DNA from: Ralstonia sp. 25mfcol4.1
GTDB lineage: Bacteria > Pseudomonadota > Gammaproteobacteria > Burkholderiales > Burkholderiaceae
Assembly (NCBI RefSeq): GCF_900104095.1
Contig: NZ_FNJO01000017.1
Span: 63,703-123,585 of the forward strand
DNA length: 59,883 bases
Direction of reading: 5' to 3'
Every line of letters starts with the position of its first letter. Positions within the stretch are counted from its first letter, which is position 1. The translations under genes were made by a program, and so were the position numbers. Under the pieces are notes generated by a model. It was not told where the DNA came from, did no database searches, and saw nothing but the letters and a program-made list of their open reading frames with translations. Below are positions 9,372 to 19,097 of this stretch, piece by piece.

Positions 9372-9975
9372 TACGATTACCCCATGTCGTCTGCGATGGA
9401 CGACAAGCGTATCGACCCGCAGAAATAGCTCCCATGGAAGATATTTCTTTCGGTATCTGACCCGCACGGGTGACGGCTCAACGCCGTTCTCTGCCGTATA
9501 TCGTCAATTACGGAAACAATGGACGGTGCGGTGGGCTCGCCATCTTCGTCTGGATAAGCAATATCCGCGCGTGCTGATCAATTGTCAGTACAAGATGACC
9601 TGACGATATTAAAGACTGCCGACGCAGGATACTGCGCGCATCATAACCCATACGGGTATTAAGTCCTGGCTGCGGCCAGGCAATGCCACGCCGATGGATT
9701 TGCGCGAATCCACGTCATCCATTAGCCGAGATGGGTCATTGCCGATCCATATCCGGGGATTTGGAGGTATTGGTGTGGACCCCCGATTCCGTATATGCAC
9801 AGGGGGAAATCGGAGAATCCGGTTGAAACGGATATCACCGTTTATATTCCACGCCGGATCCATGTCATTGCAGTGGCCGGAAGAGAAAGATGCGTCTGGC
9901 CGCCGGTATCACGGGCCGGAATCAAATGGCGCAACACGCCGGCGGCCTTCAAACCATTCTGCAAGGACAGATGTC
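9372..9975. promoter_or_regulatory. Divergent region between the tandem winged-helix regulator and the chitinase gene
   Basis: This 604-base region is clearly less GC-rich than its surroundings. The chitinase frame stays open upstream to 9694, but that part has no family similarity I recognise and no ribosome-binding site, so I treat it as non-coding. It should hold both promoters and a long 5' leader for the chitinase mRNA. I could not identify a defined operator. Confidence 0.45.
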
Positions 9976-12672
9976 ATGACAAAGAAATCGTGTGACAGCA
10001 ACGACCAACCGGCCGGCCAGGCAACCCAGGGGCGCGCTGGCTGGAACTCGCGTACGTATCGCAGCGGGGATCCATCCGATACGGAACCGCCGCGTGTGCC
10101 GCTGCGCCGCTTTGCCGGCGTGCGTAATCTACTGGGCAGCGGACGCAACAACAGCAAGCTGGTCTACGCGGAAGATCCGGGCGATCCCGGCGTGCCGGAC
10201 TCGAAGGGCGCGTCGGACCGCACCTACAAGCAAAACAATTACGATCCGGCCACCGAGGTCGAGAAGTACTCGTACACCTCGACCCGTGTTGCCAAGCGTG
10301 TGTACAACACCTACGGCGCCACGCAGAAAAATACGCAGGTCTTCGGCTACTACACGGACTGGTCGCAGTACGACGGCCGGCTGGATGGCAATTACGCCAA
10401 TAGTGCCGCTGGCCGTGGCACCGACCTGATGCTGCTCAATGCATCGGCTTACGATCGCCTGATCATCGGCTTCGCCGGCATCGTGGGCGACACGGGCGAG
10501 AAGCAGTACACGATCGACCAGGCGGCGGTGGATTTTGGCAAGAAACTCAACGAAGCCACCTTCACCGACCCGTGGGGCGATGTGGCGTCGTATCGCAACG
10601 TGGGCTTCAGCGGGTGGGTCAGCAACGACTACCGCGAGCTGTTCGACCAGAGCAAGGCCCAGGGCGTACTGGGCGGCCTGGCCAAGCTCAAGCAGCAGAA
10701 TCCGAACCTGAAGCTGTCGTTCAGCCTGGGCGGCTGGACGATGAGCGGCGCCTTCCACGCCGCGACCGCCGATGCCACGCGGCGCCAGACGCTGATCGAG
10801 AGCATCGCCTATATCTTCGACCGGTTCCCGATGTTCACCGAGGTCGACCTGGACTGGGAATATCCGGGCATGCCGGGCGCGGGGAATCCGCATGGCCCGG
10901 AGGACGCGGCCCACTTCCAGGCGCTGGTGCGCGGCATCAAGCTGCGCCTGCCCCATGTGCGGGTGAGTATCGCGGCGGGCGCGGCCATGGATACGATGAT
11001 TGCCGCCGACATCCCGGGCATGCTGGCCGCCGGCGTGGAGGGCATCAACCTGATGACCTACGACTTCTTCGGCACGCCATGGGCCGAGAAGCTGGCCCAC
11101 CACACGAACCTGTTCGACTACGAGGGCAGCCAGTTCAGCATCGACAAGTCGGTGAAGTACCTGCTGAGCGTGGGCGTGCCGTCGAAGAACATCTTCGTCG
11201 GCTATGCGGCCTACAGCCGCAGCGCGCGCAATGCCGTGATCGAAAGCTGGTCGCCGCTGGTGGGCACGTACAGCCCCGGCACCGGCACGACCACTGGCTC
11301 CTACGAGTCGGGTGCGAGCGAGTTCTACGACATCCTGTACAACTACCTCGACCTCGAAAACCGCACGGGCATCAACGGGTTCAACGTGTACACGGACCAG
11401 GAGGCCGACGCCGACTACCTGTTCAATCCGGAAACCGGCCTGTTCCTGTCGATCGACACGCCGCGCTCGGTGAAGGCAAAGGGCGAGTACGTGCTGGAGA
11501 ACAACCTGGGTGGCCTGTTCACCTGGACCATCGACATGGACAACGGCGTGCTGTTGAACGCCGCGCGTGAAGGGCTGGGGGCGACGGTGAAGACCGAAGT
11601 CGTCGACATGGAGCCGTTCTACTTCGAAGGGATCAACACCGGGAACGTGGGCGCCACGGTGGCCGTGATCGAAGGGCCGACCGAGGCGTTCGAGGGCGAC
11701 GAAGTGTCGTTCTCGGGGCTGCGCTCGCATGGCGCGGAGCCGCTCACCTACAAGTGGAGCGCGCCCGGCCTGGCGTTTCTGGACGGTAAGACCTCCGCCG
11801 TGGTGGAGGGCCTGCTGCCGCTGGTCACACGTACCTATACGGTGACGCTGACGGTGACCGATGCCAACGGCAAGACGGCCACCGACAGCCAGAACCTGGT
11901 GGTCAAGAAGAAGACCCAGGAACCGCCCACGTCACGGATCACGGTGCTGCTGGAATCGGGCACGCCGTATGCGCTGTCGGCCGAAGCGTCGTTCGACCCG
12001 GACGACAATCCCCTGACCTATGTCTGGGACGCCCCCGACCTGCCGTTCGATGGCAGCACCGACGAACTGGTGGAAGGCACCGCGCCGTCGGTGACGGCAC
12101 CGACCGACTACTGGGTCAAACTGACCGTGAACGACGGCGCCGATACCGACCAGAGCGCGATTTTCCTGACCATCGTGCCGGGCGAGGCCTCGGAAGGCGA
12201 CGTGGTGGCCGTTATCACCGGACGGACGCAGGTCGAAAGCGGCGCCCCGATCCAGCTGTCCGCCAGCGACTCCAGCGGGCCGGCGCCGCTGCTGTTCTCG
12301 TGGTCGGCGCCGGGCCTGTCGTTCGATGGCGCGGATTCGGTCACGGTCAACGCCAACGCGCCGCTGGTGGATCGCGACACGATCATCGAGGTGAAGCTGA
12401 CCGCTACGGGCGCAGCCGGCACGGGCGACAAGGACACCACGGCGGTGCAGCTGCGCGTGCTGGCCGGCGGCAGCTCGGACACCGCGGGTACGTGGCGTCC
12501 GCAGTCCTACGAGACCGGCGCCGAGGTGACCAACAACTACCAGGGCCAGGGGCTGCACAAGTACCGCGCCAAGTGGTGGGTGGGGGCCGACCAGGAGCCC
12601 GGCGATCCGAACTTCACGTCGACGATCGAGGGTGGCGACTCCAAGCCGTGGCTCGACCTGGGCCCGGCCTGA
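9976..12672 (+). CDS. Multidomain GH18 chitinase with three PKD-like repeats and a CBM5/12-type domain
   Basis: This 898-residue protein should hydrolyse beta-1,4 GlcNAc bonds of chitin. The GH18 barrel spans roughly residues 120-530, with SLGGWTMSGAFH near 250-261 and the catalytic motif DLDWE at 291-295, whose Glu295 is the acid. Three Ig/PKD-like units of about 85-90 residues follow; each has a related W-A/D-P-x-L core. The last 65 residues, with KYRAKWWVGADQEPG, resemble a CBM5/12 chitin-binding module. The ATG at 9976 follows AAGGACAG. The N-terminus (MTKKSCDSND) has no hydrophobic signal segment, unusual for a secreted chitinase. A strong terminator follows. A non-classical export route or lysis-dependent release is possible. 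Confidence 0.92.
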   Translation: MTKKSCDSNDQPAGQATQGRAGWNSRTYRSGDPSDTEPPRVPLRRFAGVRNLLGSGRNNSKLVYAEDPGDPGVPDSKGASDRTYKQNNYDPATEVEKYSYTSTRVAKRVYNTYGATQKNTQVFGYYTDWSQYDGRLDGNYANSAAGRGTDLMLLNASAYDRLIIGFAGIVGDTGEKQYTIDQAAVDFGKKLNEATFTDPWGDVASYRNVGFSGWVSNDYRELFDQSKAQGVLGGLAKLKQQNPNLKLSFSLGGWTMSGAFHAATADATRRQTLIESIAYIFDRFPMFTEVDLDWEYPGMPGAGNPHGPEDAAHFQALVRGIKLRLPHVRVSIAAGAAMDTMIAADIPGMLAAGVEGINLMTYDFFGTPWAEKLAHHTNLFDYEGSQFSIDKSVKYLLSVGVPSKNIFVGYAAYSRSARNAVIESWSPLVGTYSPGTGTTTGSYESGASEFYDILYNYLDLENRTGINGFNVYTDQEADADYLFNPETGLFLSIDTPRSVKAKGEYVLENNLGGLFTWTIDMDNGVLLNAAREGLGATVKTEVVDMEPFYFEGINTGNVGATVAVIEGPTEAFEGDEVSFSGLRSHGAEPLTYKWSAPGLAFLDGKTSAVVEGLLPLVTRTYTVTLTVTDANGKTATDSQNLVVKKKTQEPPTSRITVLLESGTPYALSAEASFDPDDNPLTYVWDAPDLPFDGSTDELVEGTAPSVTAPTDYWVKLTVNDGADTDQSAIFLTIVPGEASEGDVVAVITGRTQVESGAPIQLSASDSSGPAPLLFSWSAPGLSFDGADSVTVNANAPLVDRDTIIEVKLTATGAAGTGDKDTTAVQLRVLAGGSSDTAGTWRPQSYETGAEVTNNYQGQGLHKYRAKWWVGADQEPGDPNFTSTIEGGDSKPWLDLGPA

Positions 12673-12716
12673 ACTGACCAGGAAGTACCCCGCCGGCGGG
12701 TGAGCCGGTAGCGGTT

Positions 12717-12762
12717 CCGGGCAACGCGCTGTCAGGCAGGACGGTGCATTGCCCGGTTTTTT
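12717..12762 (+). terminator. Rho-independent terminator after the chitinase gene
   Basis: The arms CCGGGCAA (12717-12724) and TTGCCCGG (12749-12756) are followed directly by six T residues. The 24-nt loop can fold further. Confidence 0.85.
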
Positions 12763-12802
12763 GTTGATCGGCTGGCTCGAATGACATGACGGAGTGGACA
12801 CC

Positions 12803-13063
12803 ATGGCAAATCGGGATGCGCACGGGGTGCGCGGGATGGTCGGCGTGGTCGCCGCAGTCGCCGCAGTCGCCGTGGTCGCGCTGGCGTTGCTGCTGGCCGG
12901 CTGTACCGTGATTTCGGTGGAGGGCGATCACAACCGGATCAGGGATGCCGGCGGTCACGGCGGCGTGGCGATCCCCGCGGCCGATGACGCCTCCACATGG
13001 CGCGAGCGCCTGGAGCGGATCGAGCGGGCGCTCGGCATGGCCCATCGGGACGGAGTGCGCTGA
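12803..13063 (+). CDS. Small predicted lipoprotein
   Basis: This 86-residue protein has a hydrophobic Val/Ala-rich segment ending in a lipobox LLLAGC with the lipidated Cys near residue 33. About 50 polar residues follow, including an amphipathic helix WRERLERIERALG at the end. The ATG is preceded by GGAG with 8-base spacing. It lies downstream of the chitinase but beyond its terminator, so it probably has its own promoter. No family is recognised. Confidence 0.72.
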   Translation: MANRDAHGVRGMVGVVAAVAAVAVVALALLLAGCTVISVEGDHNRIRDAGGHGGVAIPAADDASTWRERLERIERALGMAHRDGVR

Positions 13064-13084
13064 AGGGCCGGTTGTATCGGCACC

Positions 13085-14434
13085 CTAGCGATCGCGCAAC
13101 CGGCTGAGGCTGACGATGGCGCCGATGGTTGCCACCAGGGCGGCCACATACAGCGCGGTGCGGGCGGCGTCGCCGCGATCCAGGCTGAACAGCAGGGCAA
13201 CGACGGCAGTGCCTGTGGTTTGTCCAAGCAGGCGCGTCGTGGCCTGTGCACCGCTTGCGCCACCGCTGCGCTCGTGCGGCGTGGCGCTGATCATGGCGCG
13301 ATTGTTGGGCGACTGGAAAAATCCGAAACCGATGCCGCATAGCGCGGTGCGCCAGGCGATATCCAGGCTGCCGGCATCAGGGCTCAGCACGGCCAGGCCG
13401 ACCAGTCCCGCAGCCAGCATCATCAGCCCCGCACCGGCGAGCACGCTGGCCGGATACCTGTCCGACAACCGGCCCGACAGGGCGGCCATGAGGGCCACCA
13501 TCAGCGGCCACGGCGTGATCAGCAGACCCGTCTCCGCCAGGCTGCGGCCAAGCTGATATTCGAGATAGAAGGGCAGCGACACAAACGCCAGCATCTGCGT
13601 CATGAACGAGCAGAACGAGGTGCCGACGGCCAGCGTGAAGGGGCGGCTGGCAAACAGGTCTATCGGCACGAGCGGGGCTGGCTGGCCATGCTGCCGGCGC
13701 ACCAGCATCCAGCCGAGCAGAATAGACAGCAACAGGCCGGCCACACCGGCGATGCGCAACGTCTCATGTCCAAGCCCATCGACGCCAAGCACGAACAGCC
13801 CGATCACGACGGCGGACAGCAGGGCACTGGGGTAGTCAAAGGGGCGAGGTTGCGGCGGCGTCTCGGGCAGCGCGCGGCGCGATATTGCAAGCGCGAAAAT
13901 GGCGACGGGCACGTTGACCGCGAAAAGCCAGGGCCAGCTGGCGAATCCAAGCATCAGGGCGCCCAGCGACGGCCCCACGGCAATGGTCACCCCGACCACA
14001 AGCGCGTTGAGACCGATGCCGCGGCCCAGCCGGGTGGGCGGGTAGATGTAGCGGACCAGTGCCGTATTGACACTCATGATGCCCGCTCCGCCGATGCCCT
14101 GGATGACGCGCGCCGCAACCAGCACCGGCAGGTTGGGTGACAGCGCGCAGAGCAGTGACCCCACCAGGAACGTGGCCAGCCCCACCCGGTAGACGCGCTT
14201 GTACCCGAGGATTTCGCCGAGTGACGACAGCGGCAGCAGGAAGATCGTGACCGAGAGCTGATAGGCATTCACGACCCAGATGGTTCGCGCCGGGTCGCTC
14301 TGTAGATCCCGCGAAATGGACGGAAGCGCGATATTGGCGATCGATCCATCGAGAACGGCCATGACCAGGCCGCAAAACACTGTCAGGATTGCCCAGGTAC
14401 GCTGGGGGCGCGGGAGACCTTGGTGGGACTGCAT
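13085..14434 (-). CDS. MFS drug/solute exporter, DHA2 (EmrB/QacA) type
   Basis: This 449-residue protein has 12-14 predicted membrane helices. The N-terminal motif VLDGSIANIALPSI matches the LDxTIVNVALP signature of the DHA2 proton antiporters. It should export drugs or other small amphipathic molecules. It is convergent with the lipoprotein gene. It stands 180 bases downstream of the hybrid kinase gene on the same strand, so co-transcription is possible but not shown. Confidence 0.9.
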   Translation of the reverse strand: MQSHQGLPRPQRTWAILTVFCGLVMAVLDGSIANIALPSISRDLQSDPARTIWVVNAYQLSVTIFLLPLSSLGEILGYKRVYRVGLATFLVGSLLCALSPNLPVLVAARVIQGIGGAGIMSVNTALVRYIYPPTRLGRGIGLNALVVGVTIAVGPSLGALMLGFASWPWLFAVNVPVAIFALAISRRALPETPPQPRPFDYPSALLSAVVIGLFVLGVDGLGHETLRIAGVAGLLLSILLGWMLVRRQHGQPAPLVPIDLFASRPFTLAVGTSFCSFMTQMLAFVSLPFYLEYQLGRSLAETGLLITPWPLMVALMAALSGRLSDRYPASVLAGAGLMMLAAGLVGLAVLSPDAGSLDIAWRTALCGIGFGFFQSPNNRAMISATPHERSGGASGAQATTRLLGQTTGTAVVALLFSLDRGDAARTALYVAALVATIGAIVSLSRLRDR

Positions 14435-14614
14435 CGGGAGAGGACGGACGGCTTGCGCTGTTCTTGGAAAGCCCTGAACACGCAGCGGAATACCGCGAAG
14501 GCGCGCTCGGACGCGCCATTATGGTCCGCCCGGACGGACCATGCAATTACGGCAGTCCTTTCCCGATGCATGTGTGGTGTGTTCGCACGACCGCGCTGGC
14601 TCGTGCCGGCCGGG

Positions 14615-17600
14615 TCAGGCATCCAGCCCGGCAGTCTCGTTACGGAACGTGCGCGCGGCTTCATGCAACGCGGTGCCGGCGGCGGCGATGGCCGGTGTCC
14701 AACCGCTGGCCTTGCTGCAAAGCGCTTCCACCTGGCGGCACAGTTTCACCATCACCTGCGCATCGATCACAAGAAAGGCACCGGCCGACCGATGCGCCCA
14801 ATGGCGGAGCGCCACCGGGTCATGGCGCAGCAGGATGGCTGCCAGCTCCGGGCCGTCGTCCTTCAAGTGTTCGAGCAGCATGCTCCTGTAGCGCGCGATT
14901 TCGGTGTATGGAATTGGCGGGTTGTCCGGCTCGCCGCTTGCGGGTAAAGCGTCGTGCGCGCGGGCATGGTCTGCGGCCGTGTTGGCCGTCGTTTTGGCCG
15001 GGATGGCTTGCAGCGCCTGTTCCAGCGCCTTCAATGACGCCGGCTTGGCGATGTGGCCAGTGAATCCTCGGTCCCTCCACGCGCCCGCCTGTTCCGTGTG
15101 CGTGACCGCGCTGAACGCCAGGACCGGCACGACCGGATCGATGGCGCGGATCGCGGCAAGCAATTCGTAGCCGTCCATGACCGGCATATGGACGTCGGTC
15201 AGGACGGCATCGAAGTGGCCATGCTCAAAGGCAGACAGTGCCTGCCGCCCGTCGCCAACCACGATTGGGTCCCAGCCGAGGGCACTCAGTTGTTCGGCGA
15301 TCAGCGCCTGGTTCAGGGCGTTGTCCTCGGCAACCAGAATTGCGCGGTGAGGCAAGTCGCCACCAGCGGACGCCGCATCAGGGCAAGCCGGACCGATTTC
15401 CCCGTCGCCTTGCGCCTCGTCCAAGCTGTCGTCTGCGTTGTCGGCGGCGTCAGCCGGTTCCGCGTCCAGAGCGGCCAGTGTGCCAGCCAGAATGCCATTG
15501 TGGCTGAACGTCGAAACTTCGAATACCCCGTGGCCGCGGTTGGCAGGGTGCGCCGGGCCGTCCCGTGTCACCCACACTACGTTGACAGGGCGCAACTGCC
15601 GAAGGTCCGCAACGGTATCGAGCCCGTATTCGCCCGTCACCACAAGAATATGGGGTCGATTGGTGCGCAGCCACGCCTGGGCGGCGCCGAGTTGATGGAA
15701 CACGTCGCACCGCCAGCCCGCTCGTTCGAGCCAGGCACGCAGCACGGCACCTGAATCCGATTCCTGGCAAAGGATCATCGCCCGGGTGCCGCGTGTCAAC
15801 GGGTCGGGCGGCGCGGTTTTCGTGGCTGCGGCGCTCAGCGGCACCACCACCGTGAACGCGCTGCCGACACCTTCGACGCTTTCCACCGTGATATGGCCGT
15901 TCATCAGTTCGGTCAGCCTGGCGCAGATCGACAGCCCGAGTCCGGTGCCGCCATATCGCGCCGATGTGCTGGCTTCCCCCTGGACGAACGGATGGAAGAT
16001 GCGAGCAACCAGCGCGGGCGGCATGCCGATACCCGAGTCCCTGACACGGCAGACCAGCAGGCTGCGGTCCAGCGTGTCGGTGGTGATTTCGGCGCTGAGC
16101 GTGACTTTTCCGCACAAGGTGAACTTGAACGCGTTGCTGAGCAGGTTGTTGATGATCTGGGCAATGCGGGTGCGGTCGCCAGTCAGCATCGTGTCCAGCG
16201 TTGGCGAGAGATGTACGTAAAAGCGGATCGGCTTGCCCTGCGCCATCGGCGCATAGGACATCGACAGGCTTTCGAGATCGTCAATCGGCCGGAACGGTTC
16301 GGCGACCAGTTTCATTTCACCGGCGTCGATCTTCGAAAAGTCCAGAATGTCGTTGACGATCCGCTGAAGCCCCTCCGATGCCAGCTGCAGCGCCCGAAGC
16401 CGTGGCGCCTGCGCCTCCAGCCCGTCCGTACGTGCCAATAGCTCAAGATTGCCGAGCAATGCGTTCAATGGCGTCCGGATCTCGTGGCTCATCGAGGCAA
16501 AGAAGTTCGACCGCGCGCGCATCATGGCTTCGGCCGTCTCGCGTGCTTCGCGCAACTGCAGTTCAAGCTGGTGCTGCGCCGTGATGTCCTGGACCGCGCA
16601 GAACAGTACCGATTCGTCGCGATATCTGGCCGGCGCGCAGGTTACCTGCAGAAACTGGCGCTGTGCCGCCTCGGAAGCTTCCTGAATGGCGGGGGACGGG
16701 GCTCCGGGCCCCACAGGGGCTGCGGCGGGCACCGTCACCTGCACGATCGACGCGAGCCGGGTCTGGCCGGACGAGGCACCCTGACTTCGCAGCGCGTCCA
16801 TGATGTGCGCCGGCATGCGGGCCCCTTGGGCGCAGCCGAGTAGCGAGTCGGCGACGGCGTTCGACGTCAGTATCGACTCGTCATGCTGGCGCACGATGCA
16901 CAGCCCGATCGGCGTGGCGCTAACCAGAATATGGTTGATGGTCTCGTTTTCAAGCGAGCGGGCGGCTTCGGCGTGGCTGCGGCGCAGAAGGTGGATGTCC
17001 CAGTAGCGCGCAGTCAGGACGATGCCGAGGATCAGCAGCATGCCAGCGCCGAGCATGGCGAACAGTTCGGTCGCAATCGCATTCAGCAGCGTGCCGTACG
17101 GGAGCTGGTAGATCAGTGTGCCAAACGCCGGGTCCAGCGGCTGTACTAGCAGCAACCCGTAGCGTGTCGGGGTGGGGGTGTCCAGAGGCAGGCTTCTGGC
17201 ATGCCGCAGGATTTCGTCGGACACCGAGGCATCGGCATCCGGAGATACGTCGATACTGGCGTTGTCGCGATTCACCAGCCAGAGCCTGGCAGGATCGGCC
17301 GGACGTGCAAGCCCGGCGAGAAATGATCGGGCCGGAATGCTTGCTGCAACAAGGATGGCGTGCCCGTTCCCGTTCGTGCCCCGCGCCTCCAGCGTCGCAA
17401 TCATGGCACGCGTGCGAAGAATCGGCTCGCCGACGGGCCCGACCCAATGCGGTGCTGTCTGATCCGGACTCGCACCTTGGCTTGCGGCGACCCCGCGCAC
17501 AACGTCGTCTCGCAGGCGGGTCAGGACCCCGGCATCGATCTGCGCAGTATCGAGCATCCCCCCCGGCGACACGAGGATGGCGAACGATGCGTCGGGCGCG

Positions 17601-18103
17601 ACCACGTACGCCTGCATGTCGAGCCCGAACGCCATGCTGGTGGTGAGCGTGGCCGTGGCGATCTGCTGCAGTTGCCAGATCCTGTGCGGCAGCGTGTTTG
17701 CCCATGTCTCGCGCGCGGCGTTGGACACCAGCAGCACATACTTCCCGTCGGGCGACCGCGCCGCACCGGTACGGCGGACCTGCGCAAGCAGCGCGGGGTC
17801 CGGCGGCGCATCGCTGGACGCGGCGAGATAGTAGTCCACGGTCAGGGCCGTACGGCGCAGGAACGACGTCTGGCTCTGCAGCTTCACGGAAATCCCGCTG
17901 ACATATTGCGCCACATGGCTGCGGCGAACATCGAGATGACGTGCGGCCGCCAGCCCGGCCAGCAACAGCCCGGACACGATGACGATGGCTATCAGCAGCC
18001 CGACGGTGGCGTAATAAAGCTGCTGCTGACGCCGCGCGTTATGCGCGAGAGCGGCAAACGACTGCGCCAGGGACTCCTGGGTACGATCCAGTATCTGCTG
18101 CAT
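14615..18103 (-). CDS. Hybrid sensor histidine kinase (HK-REC-REC-HPt)
   Basis: This 1162-residue inner-membrane phosphorelay kinase has TM helices near residues 30-54 and 346-366 flanking a periplasmic domain of about 290 residues. A PAS-like segment (about 385-510) follows. Next come HisKA with phospho-acceptor His540 in SMSHEIRTP and an HATPase with NNLLSNAFKFT and GTGLGLSIC. A first receiver (about 774-880) looks degenerate, with Gly at the expected phospho-Asp site (VVTGEYG). A second receiver (919-1035) is intact with Asp970. A C-terminal HPt domain has His1104. The layout resembles BvgS/EvgS/RcsC kinases without their Venus-flytrap domains. The partner is the response regulator gene 9 bases upstream. 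Confidence 0.92.
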   Translation of the reverse strand: MQQILDRTQESLAQSFAALAHNARRQQQLYYATVGLLIAIVIVSGLLLAGLAAARHLDVRRSHVAQYVSGISVKLQSQTSFLRRTALTVDYYLAASSDAPPDPALLAQVRRTGAARSPDGKYVLLVSNAARETWANTLPHRIWQLQQIATATLTTSMAFGLDMQAYVVAPDASFAILVSPGGMLDTAQIDAGVLTRLRDDVVRGVAASQGASPDQTAPHWVGPVGEPILRTRAMIATLEARGTNGNGHAILVAASIPARSFLAGLARPADPARLWLVNRDNASIDVSPDADASVSDEILRHARSLPLDTPTPTRYGLLLVQPLDPAFGTLIYQLPYGTLLNAIATELFAMLGAGMLLILGIVLTARYWDIHLLRRSHAEAARSLENETINHILVSATPIGLCIVRQHDESILTSNAVADSLLGCAQGARMPAHIMDALRSQGASSGQTRLASIVQVTVPAAAPVGPGAPSPAIQEASEAAQRQFLQVTCAPARYRDESVLFCAVQDITAQHQLELQLREARETAEAMMRARSNFFASMSHEIRTPLNALLGNLELLARTDGLEAQAPRLRALQLASEGLQRIVNDILDFSKIDAGEMKLVAEPFRPIDDLESLSMSYAPMAQGKPIRFYVHLSPTLDTMLTGDRTRIAQIINNLLSNAFKFTLCGKVTLSAEITTDTLDRSLLVCRVRDSGIGMPPALVARIFHPFVQGEASTSARYGGTGLGLSICARLTELMNGHITVESVEGVGSAFTVVVPLSAAATKTAPPDPLTRGTRAMILCQESDSGAVLRAWLERAGWRCDVFHQLGAAQAWLRTNRPHILVVTGEYGLDTVADLRQLRPVNVVWVTRDGPAHPANRGHGVFEVSTFSHNGILAGTLAALDAEPADAADNADDSLDEAQGDGEIGPACPDAASAGGDLPHRAILVAEDNALNQALIAEQLSALGWDPIVVGDGRQALSAFEHGHFDAVLTDVHMPVMDGYELLAAIRAIDPVVPVLAFSAVTHTEQAGAWRDRGFTGHIAKPASLKALEQALQAIPAKTTANTAADHARAHDALPASGEPDNPPIPYTEIARYRSMLLEHLKDDGPELAAILLRHDPVALRHWAHRSAGAFLVIDAQVMVKLCRQVEALCSKASGWTPAIAAAGTALHEAARTFRNETAGLDA

Positions 18104-18112
18104 GATGAACGT

Positions 18113-18757
18113 TCAGATCAGCCCGTTCTCGTAGGCATAGCGAATCAGATCCGTGTTGGTCTGGACGTTGAGCTTGCGCATGGCCACGGTCTTCTGGCTG
18201 GAAATCGTGCTGACCGACCGGCCCAGCTTGCTGGCAATCTCGTTGAGCTGGAATCCCTGGGCATACAGCCGCACCACTTCGAGTTCGCGCAGTGTCAGTT
18301 CTGTGGCGGGCGCGGCCGAGGCAACGCTGTCCAGCACGGCGCGGATAGAGGGAGAATAGAAATTGCCGTTGCTGACGGTCACATGGATGCAGGCACGGAC
18401 GATCTCGTCGAGCTCGTCTTCCTTGCTGACGAACGCGCGGGCGCCGAGCTTCATGGCGCGCATGACGACACCCGGGTTTGTCTGCGCACTGACAATGACA
18501 ATGCGCGTTTCCGGATAGAGGCGCCCCAGCCTGCGCAGCAGGTTGAAGCCATCTAGTGACGTATCGCCATGCCCCATGCTGAAGTCGGTGACGGCGACAT
18601 CCACCGGGTTCTGGGCAAGGGCGCCGACCAGCTCGCTGCCGTTCGTGCATTCACACTTGACCTGGAAGCCCGGTGTCCGCTGCAGGCAGTCGCGCAGGGC
18701 GGTGACGACAAGGGGATGGTCGTCAGCCAGAGCGACCCGAATGGTTTTTGCAGGCAT
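18113..18757 (-). CDS. NarL/FixJ-type response regulator, partner of the hybrid kinase
   Basis: This 214-residue response regulator has an N-terminal receiver with acidic pair Asp12-Asp13, phospho-acceptor Asp58 in VAVTDFS, and Lys of VSKED. The C-terminal LuxR-type helix-turn-helix (LTLRELEVVRLYAQGF, then NEIASKLGRSVSTISS) occupies roughly residues 148-210. It resembles BvgA/RcsB-class regulators. The hybrid kinase gene begins 9 bases downstream, so the two form one operon and a His-Asp-His-Asp phosphorelay is expected to end on Asp58. Target genes are unknown. Confidence 0.92.
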   Translation of the reverse strand: MPAKTIRVALADDHPLVVTALRDCLQRTPGFQVKCECTNGSELVGALAQNPVDVAVTDFSMGHGDTSLDGFNLLRRLGRLYPETRIVIVSAQTNPGVVMRAMKLGARAFVSKEDELDEIVRACIHVTVSNGNFYSPSIRAVLDSVASAAPATELTLRELEVVRLYAQGFQLNEIASKLGRSVSTISSQKTVAMRKLNVQTNTDLIRYAYENGLI

Positions 18758-19097
18758 GCCTCAAAGTCCTTTTCGCAGACAGATGACGCGTCCAGTAGGA
18801 ATCGCGACTCGTTTTGGTGCTTTTTCAAGCATAGGAAAAATACTCCATCCGTTCCCGAAAATCACATTTCTATGACAAGACGAATTGCGTATTGTCAGAT
18901 TTCAATTACATAGAAAATTCTCGCCAGATTTCGGCATTGGATGACAGGATGGAGGGCAATAACGCGGCGTTTGCAGGCCGCGTTGGCCATGCATGGACGA
19001 TGTACCAGTTCGTCGAACCATGCATCGGATCGGTCGCATTTTGGCGTTTGCGGATCGATCAAGAAATAGCCATTCAACTAGATTGTTGGCATGGCCA
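18758..19097. other. AT-richer intergenic region upstream of the response regulator
   Basis: This 340-base gap has clearly lower GC than its neighbours. It contains the 10-bp palindrome CCATGCATGG (18987-18996) and a repeat of CCATGCAT at 19018-19025. It should carry the promoter of the two-component operon. No gene is supported. Confidence 0.4.

Noticed and set aside
9694..9975. Upstream extension of the chitinase frame
   Set aside because: No ribosome-binding site and no family similarity; sequence is AT-richer. The ATG at 9976 has a good AGGA site.
18987..19025. CCATGCATGG dyad with a second CCATGCAT
   Set aside because: Too short and without promoter context to call an operator; only noted in the region entry.
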